A stretch of 64,000 bases of DNA from Verrucomicrobiia bacterium (GCA_014239365.1 JAAZZB010000044.1:259320-323319), one strand, 5' to 3'. Shown: positions 8,642 through 18,165, counted from the first letter of the stretch. Notes: generated by a model not told the origin, from the sequence alone. Program-made: numbers and translations.

Positions 8642-9333
8642 GTGCGCCCACTCGCAACCGTAAATCCGGCGTGGTGGTTCCGAACACCCTTCGCTGGCAC
8701 GGCGTGCTGGCGGCGTCGACGGCTCACAGCGTCACCCGGCTGTTTGACAGCACGTGGCGATTGAATCTCGAGGACGCCGCCGATACGTTGGCGGCGATTG
8801 GAAACCGACAGGTCATCTTCAGCCTTTGGCATAATCGATTGCTGTTGGCGCCGCCATCGTACCGGAAATTTTTTCTAGCCCGCCAACCGCACCGTCGTTT
8901 GGCCGCGTTGGTGAGTGCGAGCAAAGACGGCGCCATCCTCGCGCGGGTGATGGAGCATCACGGCATTCAACCGGTGCTCGGCTCCTCCAGCCGACGCGGC
9001 GCGCAGGCGTTGCGCGAGCTGACTTCGTGGGCCAAACGCGGCTACGATTTTGCTATCACGCCTGACGGTCCGCGCGGCCCGCGCTATGAGGTGCAGCCGG
9101 GTGCGCTGATGCTCGCGCAGATTACCGGCCTCCCCATCGTGCCCGCTTCGGCGACGGTTGGATGGAAAAAAGAATTCAATAGCTGGGACGCATTCAAATT
9201 GCCGCTCCCTTTTTCCCGCTGCAAAATTCGCATTGGTGAAATGGTGCGCGTGCCGCGCGGCGCGGATGACATCGAACGCGAAGCGGCGCGCCGGTTGTTG
9301 CAGGAACGGATGGATGCCTTGACGGAGGATTGA
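8638..9333 (+). CDS. DUF374-family lysophospholipid acyltransferase-like protein
   Basis: The 231-residue protein contains the DUF374 pattern: FSLWHNRLLLAPP near residue 60, LVSASKDGAILA, then AITPDGPRGPRYEVQPG near 142-158. The family belongs to the LPLAT fold that includes LpxL-type acyltransferases and probably acts on lipid A or phospholipid precursors at the inner membrane. No experimental role is implied here. It overlaps the ruvA stop codon by 4 nt, so it is co-translated with ruvCA, a placement that says little about function. It ends convergently with the lytic transglycosylase gene. Confidence 0.8.
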   Translation: MSAPTRNRKSGVVVPNTLRWHGVLAASTAHSVTRLFDSTWRLNLEDAADTLAAIGNRQVIFSLWHNRLLLAPPSYRKFFLARQPHRRLAALVSASKDGAILARVMEHHGIQPVLGSSSRRGAQALRELTSWAKRGYDFAITPDGPRGPRYEVQPGALMLAQITGLPIVPASATVGWKKEFNSWDAFKLPLPFSRCKIRIGEMVRVPRGADDIEREAARRLLQERMDALTED

Positions 9334-9360
9334 AAGTAACGGCGGTTTGATTTTTTACGT

Positions 9361-9912
9361 TTACTCAAGCTGCCCCTGATATTCCTCGAATTTCGCTTTC
9401 ACGGCTTTCACGTATTCTTTGGTGGTCGGGAAATCAATATTTTCAATAAACGCAACACTGTTGGTTTCCGCTGCGTCGTTGTTCCACTTCAGCACATTTG
9501 AACGGCCGGCGTTGTAATCGGCAAGCGCGTAGGCCACAGGATCGTCGGTGTGCTGATAGCGGTTGATGAGTTTGTGCAAATACCACGTACCGCAAAGCGT
9601 GTTGCTGGTGGCATTGAGCAAATGCGCGTGATGGAAATCGCTGATGCCCGCGGCCTCGGCCCATTCGCCGGCGGCGGCGGCGCGGATTTGCATCAAGCCC
9701 AGCTCGCCGGAAGTGCCGCGCGCATCGGCGTCGAAGCGGCTCTCGCGCCACACCACAGCTTTCACCAGCGCGGGGTCCACATCATAATGCTCGGCGGCGG
9801 CGCGGATCACGGCGTCTTGGCTGCGCGCCAGTCGATAGCCCTGCCACCACCACAGAATGCCGGCGTCAATCACCAGCACGATCAAAATGATAAGCCAAGT
9901 CCTCAGCTTCAC
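9361..9912 (-). CDS. Lytic transglycosylase (SLT domain), membrane-anchored
   Basis: The 183-residue protein starts at GTG (9910-9912). One N-terminal membrane segment (about residues 5-24) should anchor it or act as signal. The SLT/goose-lysozyme-like domain follows: VVWRESRFDADARG with catalytic E57, GELGLMQI at 69-76, and ALADYNAGRSNV near 135-147. It would cleave the MurNAc-GlcNAc bond in peptidoglycan to give 1,6-anhydro ends. It is short compared with full Slt70 and resembles the compact MltE/EmtA-like group. It is divergent from priA with a 90-nt gap. Confidence 0.88.
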   Translation of the reverse strand: MKLRTWLIILIVLVIDAGILWWWQGYRLARSQDAVIRAAAEHYDVDPALVKAVVWRESRFDADARGTSGELGLMQIRAAAAGEWAEAAGISDFHHAHLLNATSNTLCGTWYLHKLINRYQHTDDPVAYALADYNAGRSNVLKWNNDAAETNSVAFIENIDFPTTKEYVKAVKAKFEEYQGQLE

Positions 9913-10002
9913 GCGGCACTTTTAGGCGAAGAACGGCGCGGCGTCGAGTTCTGTTAATTCATTGGGCTCGCCCCCGCCACGCCGCACGGCGACACTGCTG
10001 CC

Positions 10003-12210
10003 GTGGTTGCGCGCGTGACACTTGAGATTGCCCTGCGCAGGGAATTCGACTACCTCATCCCTCCGGAATTCGCCGGACGCGTTGAGGTGGGCACGCGCGT
10101 GAAGGTGCCTTTTGGCCGACGGCAGGTGCTCGGTTGCGTAACATCGCTGGCGGAATCCTCCACGCACGATTCACTCAAACCCATTCTCAAAATCATCGGC
10201 GCGCAATCGCTGGTGACCCCGCGCGTGCTCGAGCTGGCGCGTTGGATGGCCGATTACTATTGCTGCGCGCCCGAGACCGCCCTCAAGAGTGTGCTCCCCG
10301 ACGCCATCCGCAAAGAACAGGAAGGTTGGCGCGAACGCCTTTTTGCCCGCGTGCTGCCCGGCGCGAATGGCATCGACGCATTAACCAAACGGCAGACGGA
10401 AATTTATCACATCATCGAGGAGCATCAGTCGATTGCGCTGCAGGAATTACTGCGCCTCACCGGCACCACCGCCCAAACCGTCCGCAAGCTCGAAGACAAA
10501 AACCTCATCGAGATCGCCCCACAAATCACCGAGCGCGACCCCTACGCCAACGAACAAATCGTCCCCACCGAGCCATTAAAACTCAACTCCGAACAAGCCG
10601 AGGCTTTGGAAAAAATTATTGCGGGAAGTGGGAAGTTTTTTCTTTTGCACGGGGTGACAGGAAGTGGGAAGACGGAGGTTTATTTGCAAGCTATTGCGCG
10701 GGCTTTGGAAGAGGGGAAAGGGGCTATTGTTTTGGTGCCCGAAATTTCGCTCACGCCGCAGACGGTGGAGCGGTTTAAGGCGCGGTTTAGCAGCGGTCCG
10801 TTGCAGACTTTGGTGGCGGTGCTGCACAGTCATCTTTCCACCGGCGAGCGGCACGACGAATGGCACAAGATTCGGCAAGGCCGCGCGAAGATTGTCATCG
10901 GCGCGCGCTCGGCCATCTTTGCGCCGGTGGAGCCGCTGGGGCTCATCATTGTGGACGAGGAACACGAACATTCCTACAAACAAGAAGAAGCCCCGCGCTA
11001 TCACGCGCGCGATCTGGCGGTGGTGCGCGGCCAGCGCGAAGGGGCGACGGTGGTGCTCGGTTCGGCCACGCCTTCGCTGGAAAGTTATCACAACGCCAAG
11101 CGCGGCAAATACACGCTGCTCGAAATGCCGAGCCGCGTGGACGACAAACGAATGCCGCTCGTGCGCGTGCAGGATATGCGCACGGAAAAATCTAAGGGCG
11201 ACAAAGGCCCACCGATTTTTTCGCAGCGGCTCAAGGACGCCATTCACCATCGGCTGGAGGCGAACGAGCAAACCATTTTATTTCTCAACCGGCGCGGCTT
11301 TGCGACCTCGATGCAATGCCCCGATTGCGGTCTCGTGGCCGAGTGCCCGAATTGCAGCCTCTCACTCACATACCATCGGCGCGAACAAACGCTGCGATGC
11401 CACATTTGCGGCCATCGCGACCACGCGCCGAAACGTTGCCCGAATGAAAAATGCCGCTCGCCCAAGATTCGGTTTCACGGACTCGGCACAGAAAAAGTGG
11501 AAGACGTGTTGCGCAAGCTCTTTCCAAAAGCAAACGTATGCCGAATGGATTCTGACGCGCTTAAGCGCAAAGATGATTTCCGCCGCATTCTCGGTGACTT
11601 TCGGCGCGGCAAAATAGATATTCTCGTCGGCACGCAAATGATTGCCAAAGGCCTACACTTCCCGCGCGTCACGCTCGTGGGCATTGTGTACGCAGACACC
11701 AGTTTGCATCTCTCCGATTTCCGCGCGGGCGAGCGCACCTTCCAACTGCTCACGCAAGTGGCTGGACGCGCCGGGCGCGGGGATGTGGAAGGCGAAGTGG
11801 TGGTGCAAACTTTTTCGCCCGTGCATCCCGCCATTCAGTTTGCGCGCCGCCACGATTTTGAGGGCTACTTTGAAGCCGAGATGGAATTTCGCGAACAGCT
11901 TTTGTATCCGCCCTTCACGCGCGCGGCGCTGCTCACCATCCGCGGGCGCAATGAAGACAAAGTGAAATTCTCCGCCGACCACATCAAACGCGAGTTGGAA
12001 AAATTAGCTCCGAAATTGCCCGACCTCGTCATCGCCGGCCCCGCGCCCGCGCCATTGCTGCGCGCGGAAAATTTTTATCGCTACCAAATTATGCTGCGCC
12101 TCGGCCAAATGAGCGTGCTCAGCCGCCACCTCGCCCTCATCGACGCCCAACTCACTTTGCCCGACGACGTAACCTTGACCATCGACATTGATCCCGTGAA
12201 CCTTTCGTGA
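10003..12210 (+). CDS. priA: Primosomal replication restart helicase PriA
   Basis: This 735-residue superfamily 2 helicase starts at GTG. The N-terminal 3' DNA-binding domain (about 1-100) starts VARVTLEIALRREFDY. The Walker A motif GVTGSGKTE lies near residue 217 and the DEEH box in IIVDEEHEHSY near 317. A zinc-binding module runs from CPDCGLVAECPNC to CPNEKC at about 438-485. PriA reloads the replisome at stalled forks. The stop overlaps the next ATG by one base (TGATG), so the glycosyltransferase gene is probably co-translated. Confidence 0.95.
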   Translation: MVARVTLEIALRREFDYLIPPEFAGRVEVGTRVKVPFGRRQVLGCVTSLAESSTHDSLKPILKIIGAQSLVTPRVLELARWMADYYCCAPETALKSVLPDAIRKEQEGWRERLFARVLPGANGIDALTKRQTEIYHIIEEHQSIALQELLRLTGTTAQTVRKLEDKNLIEIAPQITERDPYANEQIVPTEPLKLNSEQAEALEKIIAGSGKFFLLHGVTGSGKTEVYLQAIARALEEGKGAIVLVPEISLTPQTVERFKARFSSGPLQTLVAVLHSHLSTGERHDEWHKIRQGRAKIVIGARSAIFAPVEPLGLIIVDEEHEHSYKQEEAPRYHARDLAVVRGQREGATVVLGSATPSLESYHNAKRGKYTLLEMPSRVDDKRMPLVRVQDMRTEKSKGDKGPPIFSQRLKDAIHHRLEANEQTILFLNRRGFATSMQCPDCGLVAECPNCSLSLTYHRREQTLRCHICGHRDHAPKRCPNEKCRSPKIRFHGLGTEKVEDVLRKLFPKANVCRMDSDALKRKDDFRRILGDFRRGKIDILVGTQMIAKGLHFPRVTLVGIVYADTSLHLSDFRAGERTFQLLTQVAGRAGRGDVEGEVVVQTFSPVHPAIQFARRHDFEGYFEAEMEFREQLLYPPFTRAALLTIRGRNEDKVKFSADHIKRELEKLAPKLPDLVIAGPAPAPLLRAENFYRYQIMLRLGQMSVLSRHLALIDAQLTLPDDVTLTIDIDPVNLS

Positions 12211-13055
12211 TGGCCGACACACCCGACCAACCCAGCGTGCTGCTGCTCATCCCCGCGTACAACGAGGAGGAACGCATCGGGCCTGTGCTGCGCGATTATG
12301 CGGAGTATTTTCGAGAAAATTATACGGGCGAATTTCGCGCGGTGGTGGTGCTCAATGGTTGCCGCGACGACACGTTGGGGGTGGTCAAAAAAATTGCCGA
12401 GGAGTTTCCGGAAATCGAGCCGTTGAATTTTGACGAACCCATCGGCAAAGGCGGCGCGCTCATCGAAGGCTTCAAACGCGCCGCCGAGGCTAACGCGGTG
12501 TTGACCGGTTATGTGGATGCCGATGGCGCCACGCCCGCCAGTGCGTTTCACGAATTGGCCACGCGCTGTGCGGCGGGTGAAGCCGATTGCGTAATCGGCT
12601 CGCGTTGGATGCCCGGCTCGGTGTTGCACCAAAGCCAATCGCCGTTGCGGCGGGTATTCAGCCGCGGCTTTCACACGATTGTGTCGGCGCTGTTTTGGAT
12701 GGGCATCCGCGACACGCAATGCCCCGCCAAAGTAATGCGGCGCGAGGCGTTGGAGGATATTTTGGAAACGCTTCGCATCGCTGATCTTGCCTTTGATGTG
12801 AACCTGCTTTTCTCACTGCGACGCGCAGGGCACACAGTAAAAGAAGTTCCCATCGAGTGGACCGATCAACTCGGCTCCAAGGTCACCTCCAATTTGTGGC
12901 GGCTGTCGTTGGTGATGTTTCTTTCCGTGGTGCGATTGCGATTGGTGCACTCGCCATTTTACAATTGGCTGCGCCCATTGCGTCCATTGGAAACTTGGCT
13001 GTACCTCAAGCTCAACGCGCCTCCGCCTCGGCCCGCCGATAAACCGCCCAAGTGA
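12210..13055 (+). CDS. Family 2 glycosyltransferase, dolichyl/undecaprenyl-phosphate sugar synthase-like
   Basis: The 281-residue product opens with LLLIPAYNEEERIGPVL, the GT2 nucleotide-sugar-binding start. It continues with the DADGATP metal-binding motif and VIGSRWMPGS near residues 125-135, typical of DPG/DPM synthase-like enzymes. These transfer a sugar from a nucleotide sugar to a polyprenyl phosphate on the cytoplasmic face. The ATG overlaps the priA stop as TGATG. The last 44 bp overlap the convergent flippase gene. The product may feed the adjacent surface-polysaccharide operon. Confidence 0.85.
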   Translation: MADTPDQPSVLLLIPAYNEEERIGPVLRDYAEYFRENYTGEFRAVVVLNGCRDDTLGVVKKIAEEFPEIEPLNFDEPIGKGGALIEGFKRAAEANAVLTGYVDADGATPASAFHELATRCAAGEADCVIGSRWMPGSVLHQSQSPLRRVFSRGFHTIVSALFWMGIRDTQCPAKVMRREALEDILETLRIADLAFDVNLLFSLRRAGHTVKEVPIEWTDQLGSKVTSNLWRLSLVMFLSVVRLRLVHSPFYNWLRPLRPLETWLYLKLNAPPPRPADKPPK

Positions 13056-14319
13056 GGATAACCGTTGCGGCTAGGAAACAGAGGTTGCCCATACCGATGA
13101 GTTGGACGATCGAAGTGTATGCGTGGATGTTGAAGCCGCCAACGGTTTGCTCGGCGATTTTCGGTGCAATTTTCCAAAGCACTCCCGTGTAGAGGGCGGG
13201 AATCAACATTAGCCAGTAAATGACTGAGTATGCGCCGCGCGCCAGGATGTTGTTTACCAACACCGCCGCCAACGCGAGGGGAGCCATTGCGCCGATGAAC
13301 CACGTGACCAACGGCGCTACTTGGAAATACGAATCATCGTATATGATTCGCAAAGGCAATTCCGGCACGAGGATGCCGAGCGTGACGGCCACGGTGCACA
13401 GTCCGGCGGTGAGCAGTAGGGTGAGCTTCAGCACGTCGGTTGGTTTTTGCTCCGCGCGACTGCGCACGATTTTTGGGAACATCACCATCACCATCGGCCC
13501 CACGAAAAAAATGAGTGCGCGGCCAATCATTCCCGCCGCCGCGTAATAGCCGGTTTGTTCTCCATCAAAAAAACGCTGCACCACAATCATATCCACGCTC
13601 ATCATATAAATCACCGCGCCGCCGCCAAGAGACAGTGGAATGAAACGCCGCACCAAGTCGCGCCAGTTGATTTGTGTAACACACGGCAGCCATTCGCGGG
13701 GTGCGAGCGAGGGCAATCCCGAAGTGGCACCCGCAAGAAGGAAAGCGCACGCGAACCCAAGCCCCACGCCCACCATCCCGTTGAGCGCCGAGGAGCCATA
13801 CGAATGAACCAACCCGGCCGCCGCGGCCAAGCGCACTACGCCCAGCGAGAGCATTGCCCAGCCGAGCCAGAAAAATCGCTGTCGCCCCTGCAGCACGCCG
13901 TACACCATCGGCAACAGCAGCGCGAACACGCCCGAGGCAAGGGTGACGGACAGCACGTTGAGCGATGGTAGTTTCATCGAAGCCACCAACGCATCGCCTT
14001 TGAAATGGATCCACACAAACGCCACCGCCGCCAACGCAAACACGACAATGCCGATGGCCATTTGTTCGCGCGCGAGGCGTTGATGATCGTCGTCGGTTTT
14101 TGCTTCCGCCGCTTTATGCGTGAAGACGGCTTGCAAACCGATGGCCGGAATGGCGATGAGGTTGAGCAATTGCAGCATCGCGGTGAACGCGCCGTACTCG
14201 GCCTTGGCGTCTTTGATGAAAGGATGCACCGCGTACGAAGTGAGGCCGGCAATGCCGGTGGCGACGGCGAGCCAGCCGCTTTGGCGCAGGAAGGCGAGTT
14301 TGGATTCGCGTTCGGCCAT
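13012..14319 (-). CDS. Polysaccharide flippase (MOP/Wzx-like)
   Basis: The 435-residue protein is largely hydrophobic with about 12-14 predicted membrane helices. Its N-terminal stretch, GWLAVATGIAGLTSYAVHPF, and two-lobe layout match the MOP exporter superfamily, which moves lipid-linked oligosaccharides. No catalytic motif is expected. Its ATG overlaps the stop of the upstream FkbM methyltransferase (TGATG), so the epimerase, methyltransferase and flippase form one coupled operon. The C-terminal region overlaps the converging glycosyltransferase gene by 44 bp, which means the two 3' ends can form antisense RNA. Confidence 0.8.
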   Translation of the reverse strand: MAERESKLAFLRQSGWLAVATGIAGLTSYAVHPFIKDAKAEYGAFTAMLQLLNLIAIPAIGLQAVFTHKAAEAKTDDDHQRLAREQMAIGIVVFALAAVAFVWIHFKGDALVASMKLPSLNVLSVTLASGVFALLLPMVYGVLQGRQRFFWLGWAMLSLGVVRLAAAAGLVHSYGSSALNGMVGVGLGFACAFLLAGATSGLPSLAPREWLPCVTQINWRDLVRRFIPLSLGGGAVIYMMSVDMIVVQRFFDGEQTGYYAAAGMIGRALIFFVGPMVMVMFPKIVRSRAEQKPTDVLKLTLLLTAGLCTVAVTLGILVPELPLRIIYDDSYFQVAPLVTWFIGAMAPLALAAVLVNNILARGAYSVIYWLMLIPALYTGVLWKIAPKIAEQTVGGFNIHAYTSIVQLIGMGNLCFLAATVILTWAVYRRAEAEAR

Positions 14320-15152
14320 CAGATTTTTTTGCGGCCAACGAGGTTCGTGTAGCGGCGGCCTTGGTGGCGAGCGATCAAGTCAGCGTCATCCGTGAGTTCA
14401 GCAAGTTCGCCGTCGGCTTTTAACTCGTGCAGCGTGAGGCCGAGTTCGCGCAGGGTGTTGAGAAATTCTGTAGGATCACCGCCGGCATCACGAATGCCTT
14501 TGGGCCAAAACTCTGTGAGTAAGGTGAGCTTGGGCGAGCGCGTGATGGTGTCGCGCAATCCGGCGATGACTTTGGGTTCGTAGCCTTGCACATCGATTTT
14601 AATGAAATCAACGGTGTCGATTTTGTTTTCGGTGAGTAATGCATCGGTGACCACGGCTTCCACTTCCACTTTCGGACGGGATTCGCCCGGCGCGTAAAGG
14701 CGGTTGTCGCCGCGGTTATCAGCCGAAATGTAAAGCGGCAGTTTGGCCGGTGCATCGGAGGCGGCGACGGGGAATGCGCGCACGTTTTCTGTGCCGTTGG
14801 CGGCGATGGTTTGCTCGAGGTACTTGAAGCTCTCGGGGTCGGGTTCCAGCGCGATGACTTTTCCGTTCGGCCCCACAGCGCGGGCGGCGAGGGCGGTATA
14901 GTAGCCGATGTTCGCGCCCACATCGAGAAAGGTCATCCCTTCACGACAGGCGGTTTGGAAAAATTTTGTCTCCGCCTTTTCGTACACACCAAAGTGCAGC
15001 GCGCCGGAGACGACGGGGTCATCGGGATTAAGCACTACCACCGCTTCGCCAAAATTAACCTGCGCGGGCAACAGCTGCCGAATGGCCCAATTCGCCAGCG
15101 GCCGCAACGGCCACGGGCGCAGCAAATAACAGTAAACAAACTCGGCAAGCAT
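14319..15152 (-). CDS. FkbM-family SAM-dependent methyltransferase
   Basis: The 277-residue protein holds the FkbM domain from about residue 78. TFLDVGANIGYYT is the SAM-binding motif I, IALEPDPESFKYLE is motif II, and VDFIKIDVQGYEPKVIAGL is the family hallmark. FkbM-type enzymes O-methylate sugars or other hydroxyls. I start it at the ATG 15150-15152, 2 nt after the epimerase stop, rather than at an upstream GTG (15177-15179) that would overlap that gene. The neighbours indicate methylation of a surface glycan. Confidence 0.85.
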   Translation of the reverse strand: MLAEFVYCYLLRPWPLRPLANWAIRQLLPAQVNFGEAVVVLNPDDPVVSGALHFGVYEKAETKFFQTACREGMTFLDVGANIGYYTALAARAVGPNGKVIALEPDPESFKYLEQTIAANGTENVRAFPVAASDAPAKLPLYISADNRGDNRLYAPGESRPKVEVEAVVTDALLTENKIDTVDFIKIDVQGYEPKVIAGLRDTITRSPKLTLLTEFWPKGIRDAGGDPTEFLNTLRELGLTLHELKADGELAELTDDADLIARHQGRRYTNLVGRKKI

Positions 15153-15154
15153 AG

Positions 15155-16108
15155 TCAGGCGGTTTGTTGGCGGAACCACTCGATGAAGCGCGGGATGCCG
15201 TCTTCGATTTTTGTTTGCGGATTGTAGCCGAGGAGGCGTTGGGCTTTTTCGATGTTGGCAAAGGTAATGGGGACGTCGCCGGGTTGCGTGGGTTCGCGAT
15301 TGATTTCGGCTTTCACGCCGAGGGCGGTTTCGAGTAATTCAATGAGGCGACTCAACTTGACGGTTTGGGATTCGCCGAGGTTGATGATTTCGCAGCCGAA
15401 CTCGCGCTCGGTGGCGGCGATGACGCCGTCGACGGTATCATCCACGTAAGTGTAATCGCGCGAAGCGGTGCCGTCGCCAAACATTGTGATGGGCTGACCG
15501 GCGTGCATGAGCTTGGCGAATTTGTGGATGGCGAGGTCGGGGCGTTGGCGCGGACCGTACACGGTAAAAAATCGCAACAGACAAACGTCCATTCCATACA
15601 CGTGATGGTAAACGTGCCCCAACGATTCGCACGCAAGCTTGCTGGCGGCGTAAGGCGAAATAGCATTGAAGATGGGATCGTCCTCGCCGAAGGGCACTTT
15701 GGAATTCACGCCGTACACGCTGGACGACGAGGCGATGGTAATTTTTTTGATGCCCCGCTCGCGGGCAGCTTCGAGGATGTTCGTGGTGCCTTCGACGTTA
15801 ACGCGTTGGTACAGCGCCGGTTGCTCAAGGCTGGGGCGCACGCCGGCGCGGGCGGCGAGATGGATGATTTGGTCAAAGGCCATACTGCCAAACACTTCAT
15901 CGACCTCAGCACGATTCGTGATGTCCGCGTGCACAAACACGAAAGACTGCGCCCGCGTCTGCAATTCGCGCAGGGTGTTTTGCTTGAGGGCGGGATCGTA
16001 AAAATCGTTAAGATCATCCAGCGCGCACACCGTGTGCCCGGCGTCGAGCAGCCGTTCGCACACGTGCGAGCCGATAAACCCCACGCCGCCGGTAACCAAA
16101 ATATTCAC
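15155..16108 (-). CDS. NAD-dependent sugar epimerase (UDP-glucuronate 4-epimerase-like)
   Basis: The 317-residue enzyme of the extended short-chain dehydrogenase family has the Rossmann motif GGVGFIGSH at residues 7-15 (an unusual Val in place of Ala). The active site consists of Ser in SSSSVYG and Tyr-Lys in YAASK. The segment CALDDLNDFYDPALK and the stretch RFFTVYGPRQRPD are characteristic of UDP-glucuronate 4-epimerases. The reaction would interconvert UDP-GlcA and UDP-GalA for polysaccharide synthesis. It is the first gene of the three-gene operon that runs to 13012. It is divergent from purC. Confidence 0.87.
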   Translation of the reverse strand: MNILVTGGVGFIGSHVCERLLDAGHTVCALDDLNDFYDPALKQNTLRELQTRAQSFVFVHADITNRAEVDEVFGSMAFDQIIHLAARAGVRPSLEQPALYQRVNVEGTTNILEAARERGIKKITIASSSSVYGVNSKVPFGEDDPIFNAISPYAASKLACESLGHVYHHVYGMDVCLLRFFTVYGPRQRPDLAIHKFAKLMHAGQPITMFGDGTASRDYTYVDDTVDGVIAATEREFGCEIINLGESQTVKLSRLIELLETALGVKAEINREPTQPGDVPITFANIEKAQRLLGYNPQTKIEDGIPRFIEWFRQQTA

Positions 16109-16219
16109 GCGCCGAAAATAACGGCGAACCGGCGCAGTGTCGAGGTTGTCGGCGGGCAGTGAATGGATTGTGAATTTTCCCAGCTTGCCGTGCGGCCGAT
16201 CTTTTGGATACTCCCGCGC

Positions 16220-17089
16220 ATGTCCAATGACGCATTGCTAGAGCTGAACATTCCTGAATTGACCAAAATCAAAAGCGGCAAAGTCCGTGAAATTTTTGAT
16301 ATGGGAGAACACCTCCTCTTTGTCGCCTCCGATCGCGTGAGCGCCTTTGACGTCGTGCTGCCCAACGGCATCCCGCGCAAAGGCGAAGTGCTCACGCAGA
16401 TTTCGCATTTTTGGTTCGACAAATATGCCGACCTTGTGCCCAACCACCGCGTGGCCGATGGCTTGCCCGACCATCTCGCCCACCTCGCCCGGCGCAGTAT
16501 GGTTGTGAAAAAAGCCGAGCCGCTTAACATCGAATGCATCGTGCGCGGCTACATCACCGGCAGCGGCTGGAAGGAATACAAAAAGAACGGCACCGTGTGC
16601 GACATCCCTTTGCCCGATGATTTGCTGGAATCCGCTGAGCTGGAGCAACCGCTCTTCACCCCCAGCACCAAAGCCGACGAAGGCCACGACGAAAATATTT
16701 CGTTCGAGCAAGCCATCGAAATCGAAGGCCGCGAGACCGCCGAAAAAGTCCGCGACCTTTCGCTGCAAATTTACACCGAAGCCCGCAACTACGCCCGCGA
16801 ACGCGGCATCATCATTGCCGACACCAAATTTGAATTCGGCCGCATCGATGGCGAGCTCGTGCTCATCGACGAAGTGCTCACGCCCGACAGCTCCCGCTTC
16901 TGGCCACTCGACGAATACGAACCCGGCCGCGGCCAACACGCCTTCGACAAACAATACGTCCGCGACTACCTCGAAACCCTCGACTGGGACAAGACCCCCC
17001 CCGGCCCCGTGCTGCCCGACGACCTTATCCAGCGCTCCCAAGCCCGTTACTTCGAAGCTTATCAAATACTCACTGGAACGGAGTTGTAA
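16220..17089 (+). CDS. purC: SAICAR synthetase (phosphoribosylaminoimidazole-succinocarboxamide synthase)
   Basis: The product is 289 residues, the longer yeast-like form. The ATP-binding start reads KIKSGKVREIFDMGEHLLFVASDR. The signature IECIVRGYITGSGWKEY lies near residues 97-115 and IADTKFEFG near 197-206. It ligates aspartate to CAIR in purine synthesis. I chose the ATG at 16220, directly before SNDALLELNIPEL. The frame is open upstream to 16163, but that part is not conserved-looking and lies in the divergent promoter region. The stop is followed by a palindromic repeat after 4 nt. Confidence 0.95.
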   Translation: MSNDALLELNIPELTKIKSGKVREIFDMGEHLLFVASDRVSAFDVVLPNGIPRKGEVLTQISHFWFDKYADLVPNHRVADGLPDHLAHLARRSMVVKKAEPLNIECIVRGYITGSGWKEYKKNGTVCDIPLPDDLLESAELEQPLFTPSTKADEGHDENISFEQAIEIEGRETAEKVRDLSLQIYTEARNYARERGIIIADTKFEFGRIDGELVLIDEVLTPDSSRFWPLDEYEPGRGQHAFDKQYVRDYLETLDWDKTPPGPVLPDDLIQRSQARYFEAYQILTGTEL

Positions 17090-17093
17090 TTTT

Positions 17094-17165
17094 AACAATG
17101 ATGAGCAGGATGTTCAGGATGCTTTCAAATTTAGCTATCCTGAATATCTTGAGCATCCCTGTTAA
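17094..17165. repeat. Imperfect palindromic dispersed repeat (CAGGATGTTCAGGAT-type)
   Basis: The left half, with GCAGGATGTTCAGGAT at 17104-17119, is an imperfect complement of the right half ending CATCCCTGTT. It shares the core with the element at 4184-4246. It lies between purC and the tyrosine recombinase gene. Confidence 0.75.
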
Positions 17166-17185
17166 ACATTTCGATCTGTTTTGAA

Positions 17186-18106
17186 ATGCACGCCGCAGTT
17201 GAAGATTTTTTGCAGTTTGTCCGCCACGAAAAAGGGCAGGCGGAAACGACGCAAAAAACTTACGCCGCGCTGTTGAACCGCTTCATCAACTGGGCCGAGG
17301 GGCAGGGCATTACCGATTGGGAATCGGTCACGCGCAAGCACCTCACGCAATTTCTCCAACACGAGCGGCGGCGCAAACCCGAAGGCAATGCTCCAACGCA
17401 AGGCGAGCAGCTCAGCCCCGATTCCATTTATTTGCAAATTGCCGCGCTGCGGGCGTTTTATAAATTCGCCGCTGAAGAACAAATTGTTTTATTAAACATC
17501 GCGGAAAACCTCACCTTGCCGCGCCGATGGAAACGGCTGCCCAAATCATTGTCCGACCTCGACATCGAAAAACTCCTCACCCCGCCCGCCGAAGCCACGC
17601 CCACCGATCTCTGCACTACCGCCATTCTCGAGCTCGCCTACGCTTCCGGATTGCGCTTGGCTGAGCTGCGCGAACTGCGGCTGGAACAACTGCACCTCAA
17701 AGAAGGTTTCGTCACCGTCATCGGCAAGGGCAATAAGGAACGCGTCGTCCCCGTGGGCGAACTTGCCGTAACCGCCCTCACGCGCTATCTCGACAGCGGA
17801 CGGCCGAAACTGCTTTCACCGCGCTCGCCCGCCAACGTATTTCTCACCCAACGCGGCACTGCGTTTGCGCAGTCCACGATGTGGGCCCGCATCAAAGCGC
17901 GCACCGCGCGCGCGGGCATCAAACGCAACGTCACCCCGCATATGTTGCGCCACAGTTTCGCCACGCATCTGCTCGAACGCGGAGCGGACTTGCGCGTCAT
18001 CCAAGAACTCCTCGGCCACGCCAGCATCAGCACCACGGAAATCTACACCCACGTCGCCGGCGAACGCCTGCGCGATGTGCACGATCAGTTTCATCCTCGC
18101 TCGTAA
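17186..18106 (+). CDS. xerC: Tyrosine recombinase XerC/XerD
   Basis: The 306-residue protein has an N-terminal SAM-like DNA-binding domain (about 1-100) and a catalytic domain. The active-site set is complete: Arg in ASGLRLAELREL, Lys in IGKGNKERVVP, His and Arg in HMLRHSFATHLL, His in LLGHASISTTEIYTHV, and the nucleophilic Tyr in that last motif. Xer proteins resolve chromosome dimers at dif. XerC and XerD cannot be separated from this sequence alone, and no dif-like site was found beside the gene. It stands alone between purC and a convergent small secreted protein. The length and the lack of flanking phage genes argue for the housekeeping enzyme. Confidence 0.88.
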   Translation: MHAAVEDFLQFVRHEKGQAETTQKTYAALLNRFINWAEGQGITDWESVTRKHLTQFLQHERRRKPEGNAPTQGEQLSPDSIYLQIAALRAFYKFAAEEQIVLLNIAENLTLPRRWKRLPKSLSDLDIEKLLTPPAEATPTDLCTTAILELAYASGLRLAELRELRLEQLHLKEGFVTVIGKGNKERVVPVGELAVTALTRYLDSGRPKLLSPRSPANVFLTQRGTAFAQSTMWARIKARTARAGIKRNVTPHMLRHSFATHLLERGADLRVIQELLGHASISTTEIYTHVAGERLRDVHDQFHPRS

Positions 18107-18112
18107 ATGCAC

Positions 18113-18138
18113 AAAAAAACCGACCCGCAAAGGGTCGG
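18113..18138 (-). terminator. Rho-independent terminator for the minus-strand gene at 18166
   Basis: CCGACCC (18120-18126) and GGGTCGG (18132-18138) form a perfect stem with loop GCAAA. On the minus strand the stem is followed by seven T residues (A-tract 18113-18119 on the plus strand). It lies just after the stop of the small secreted protein gene and between the two converging genes. Confidence 0.85.
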
Positions 18139-18165
18139 CATGTTTGGAAGTACTGATTATTTCTT

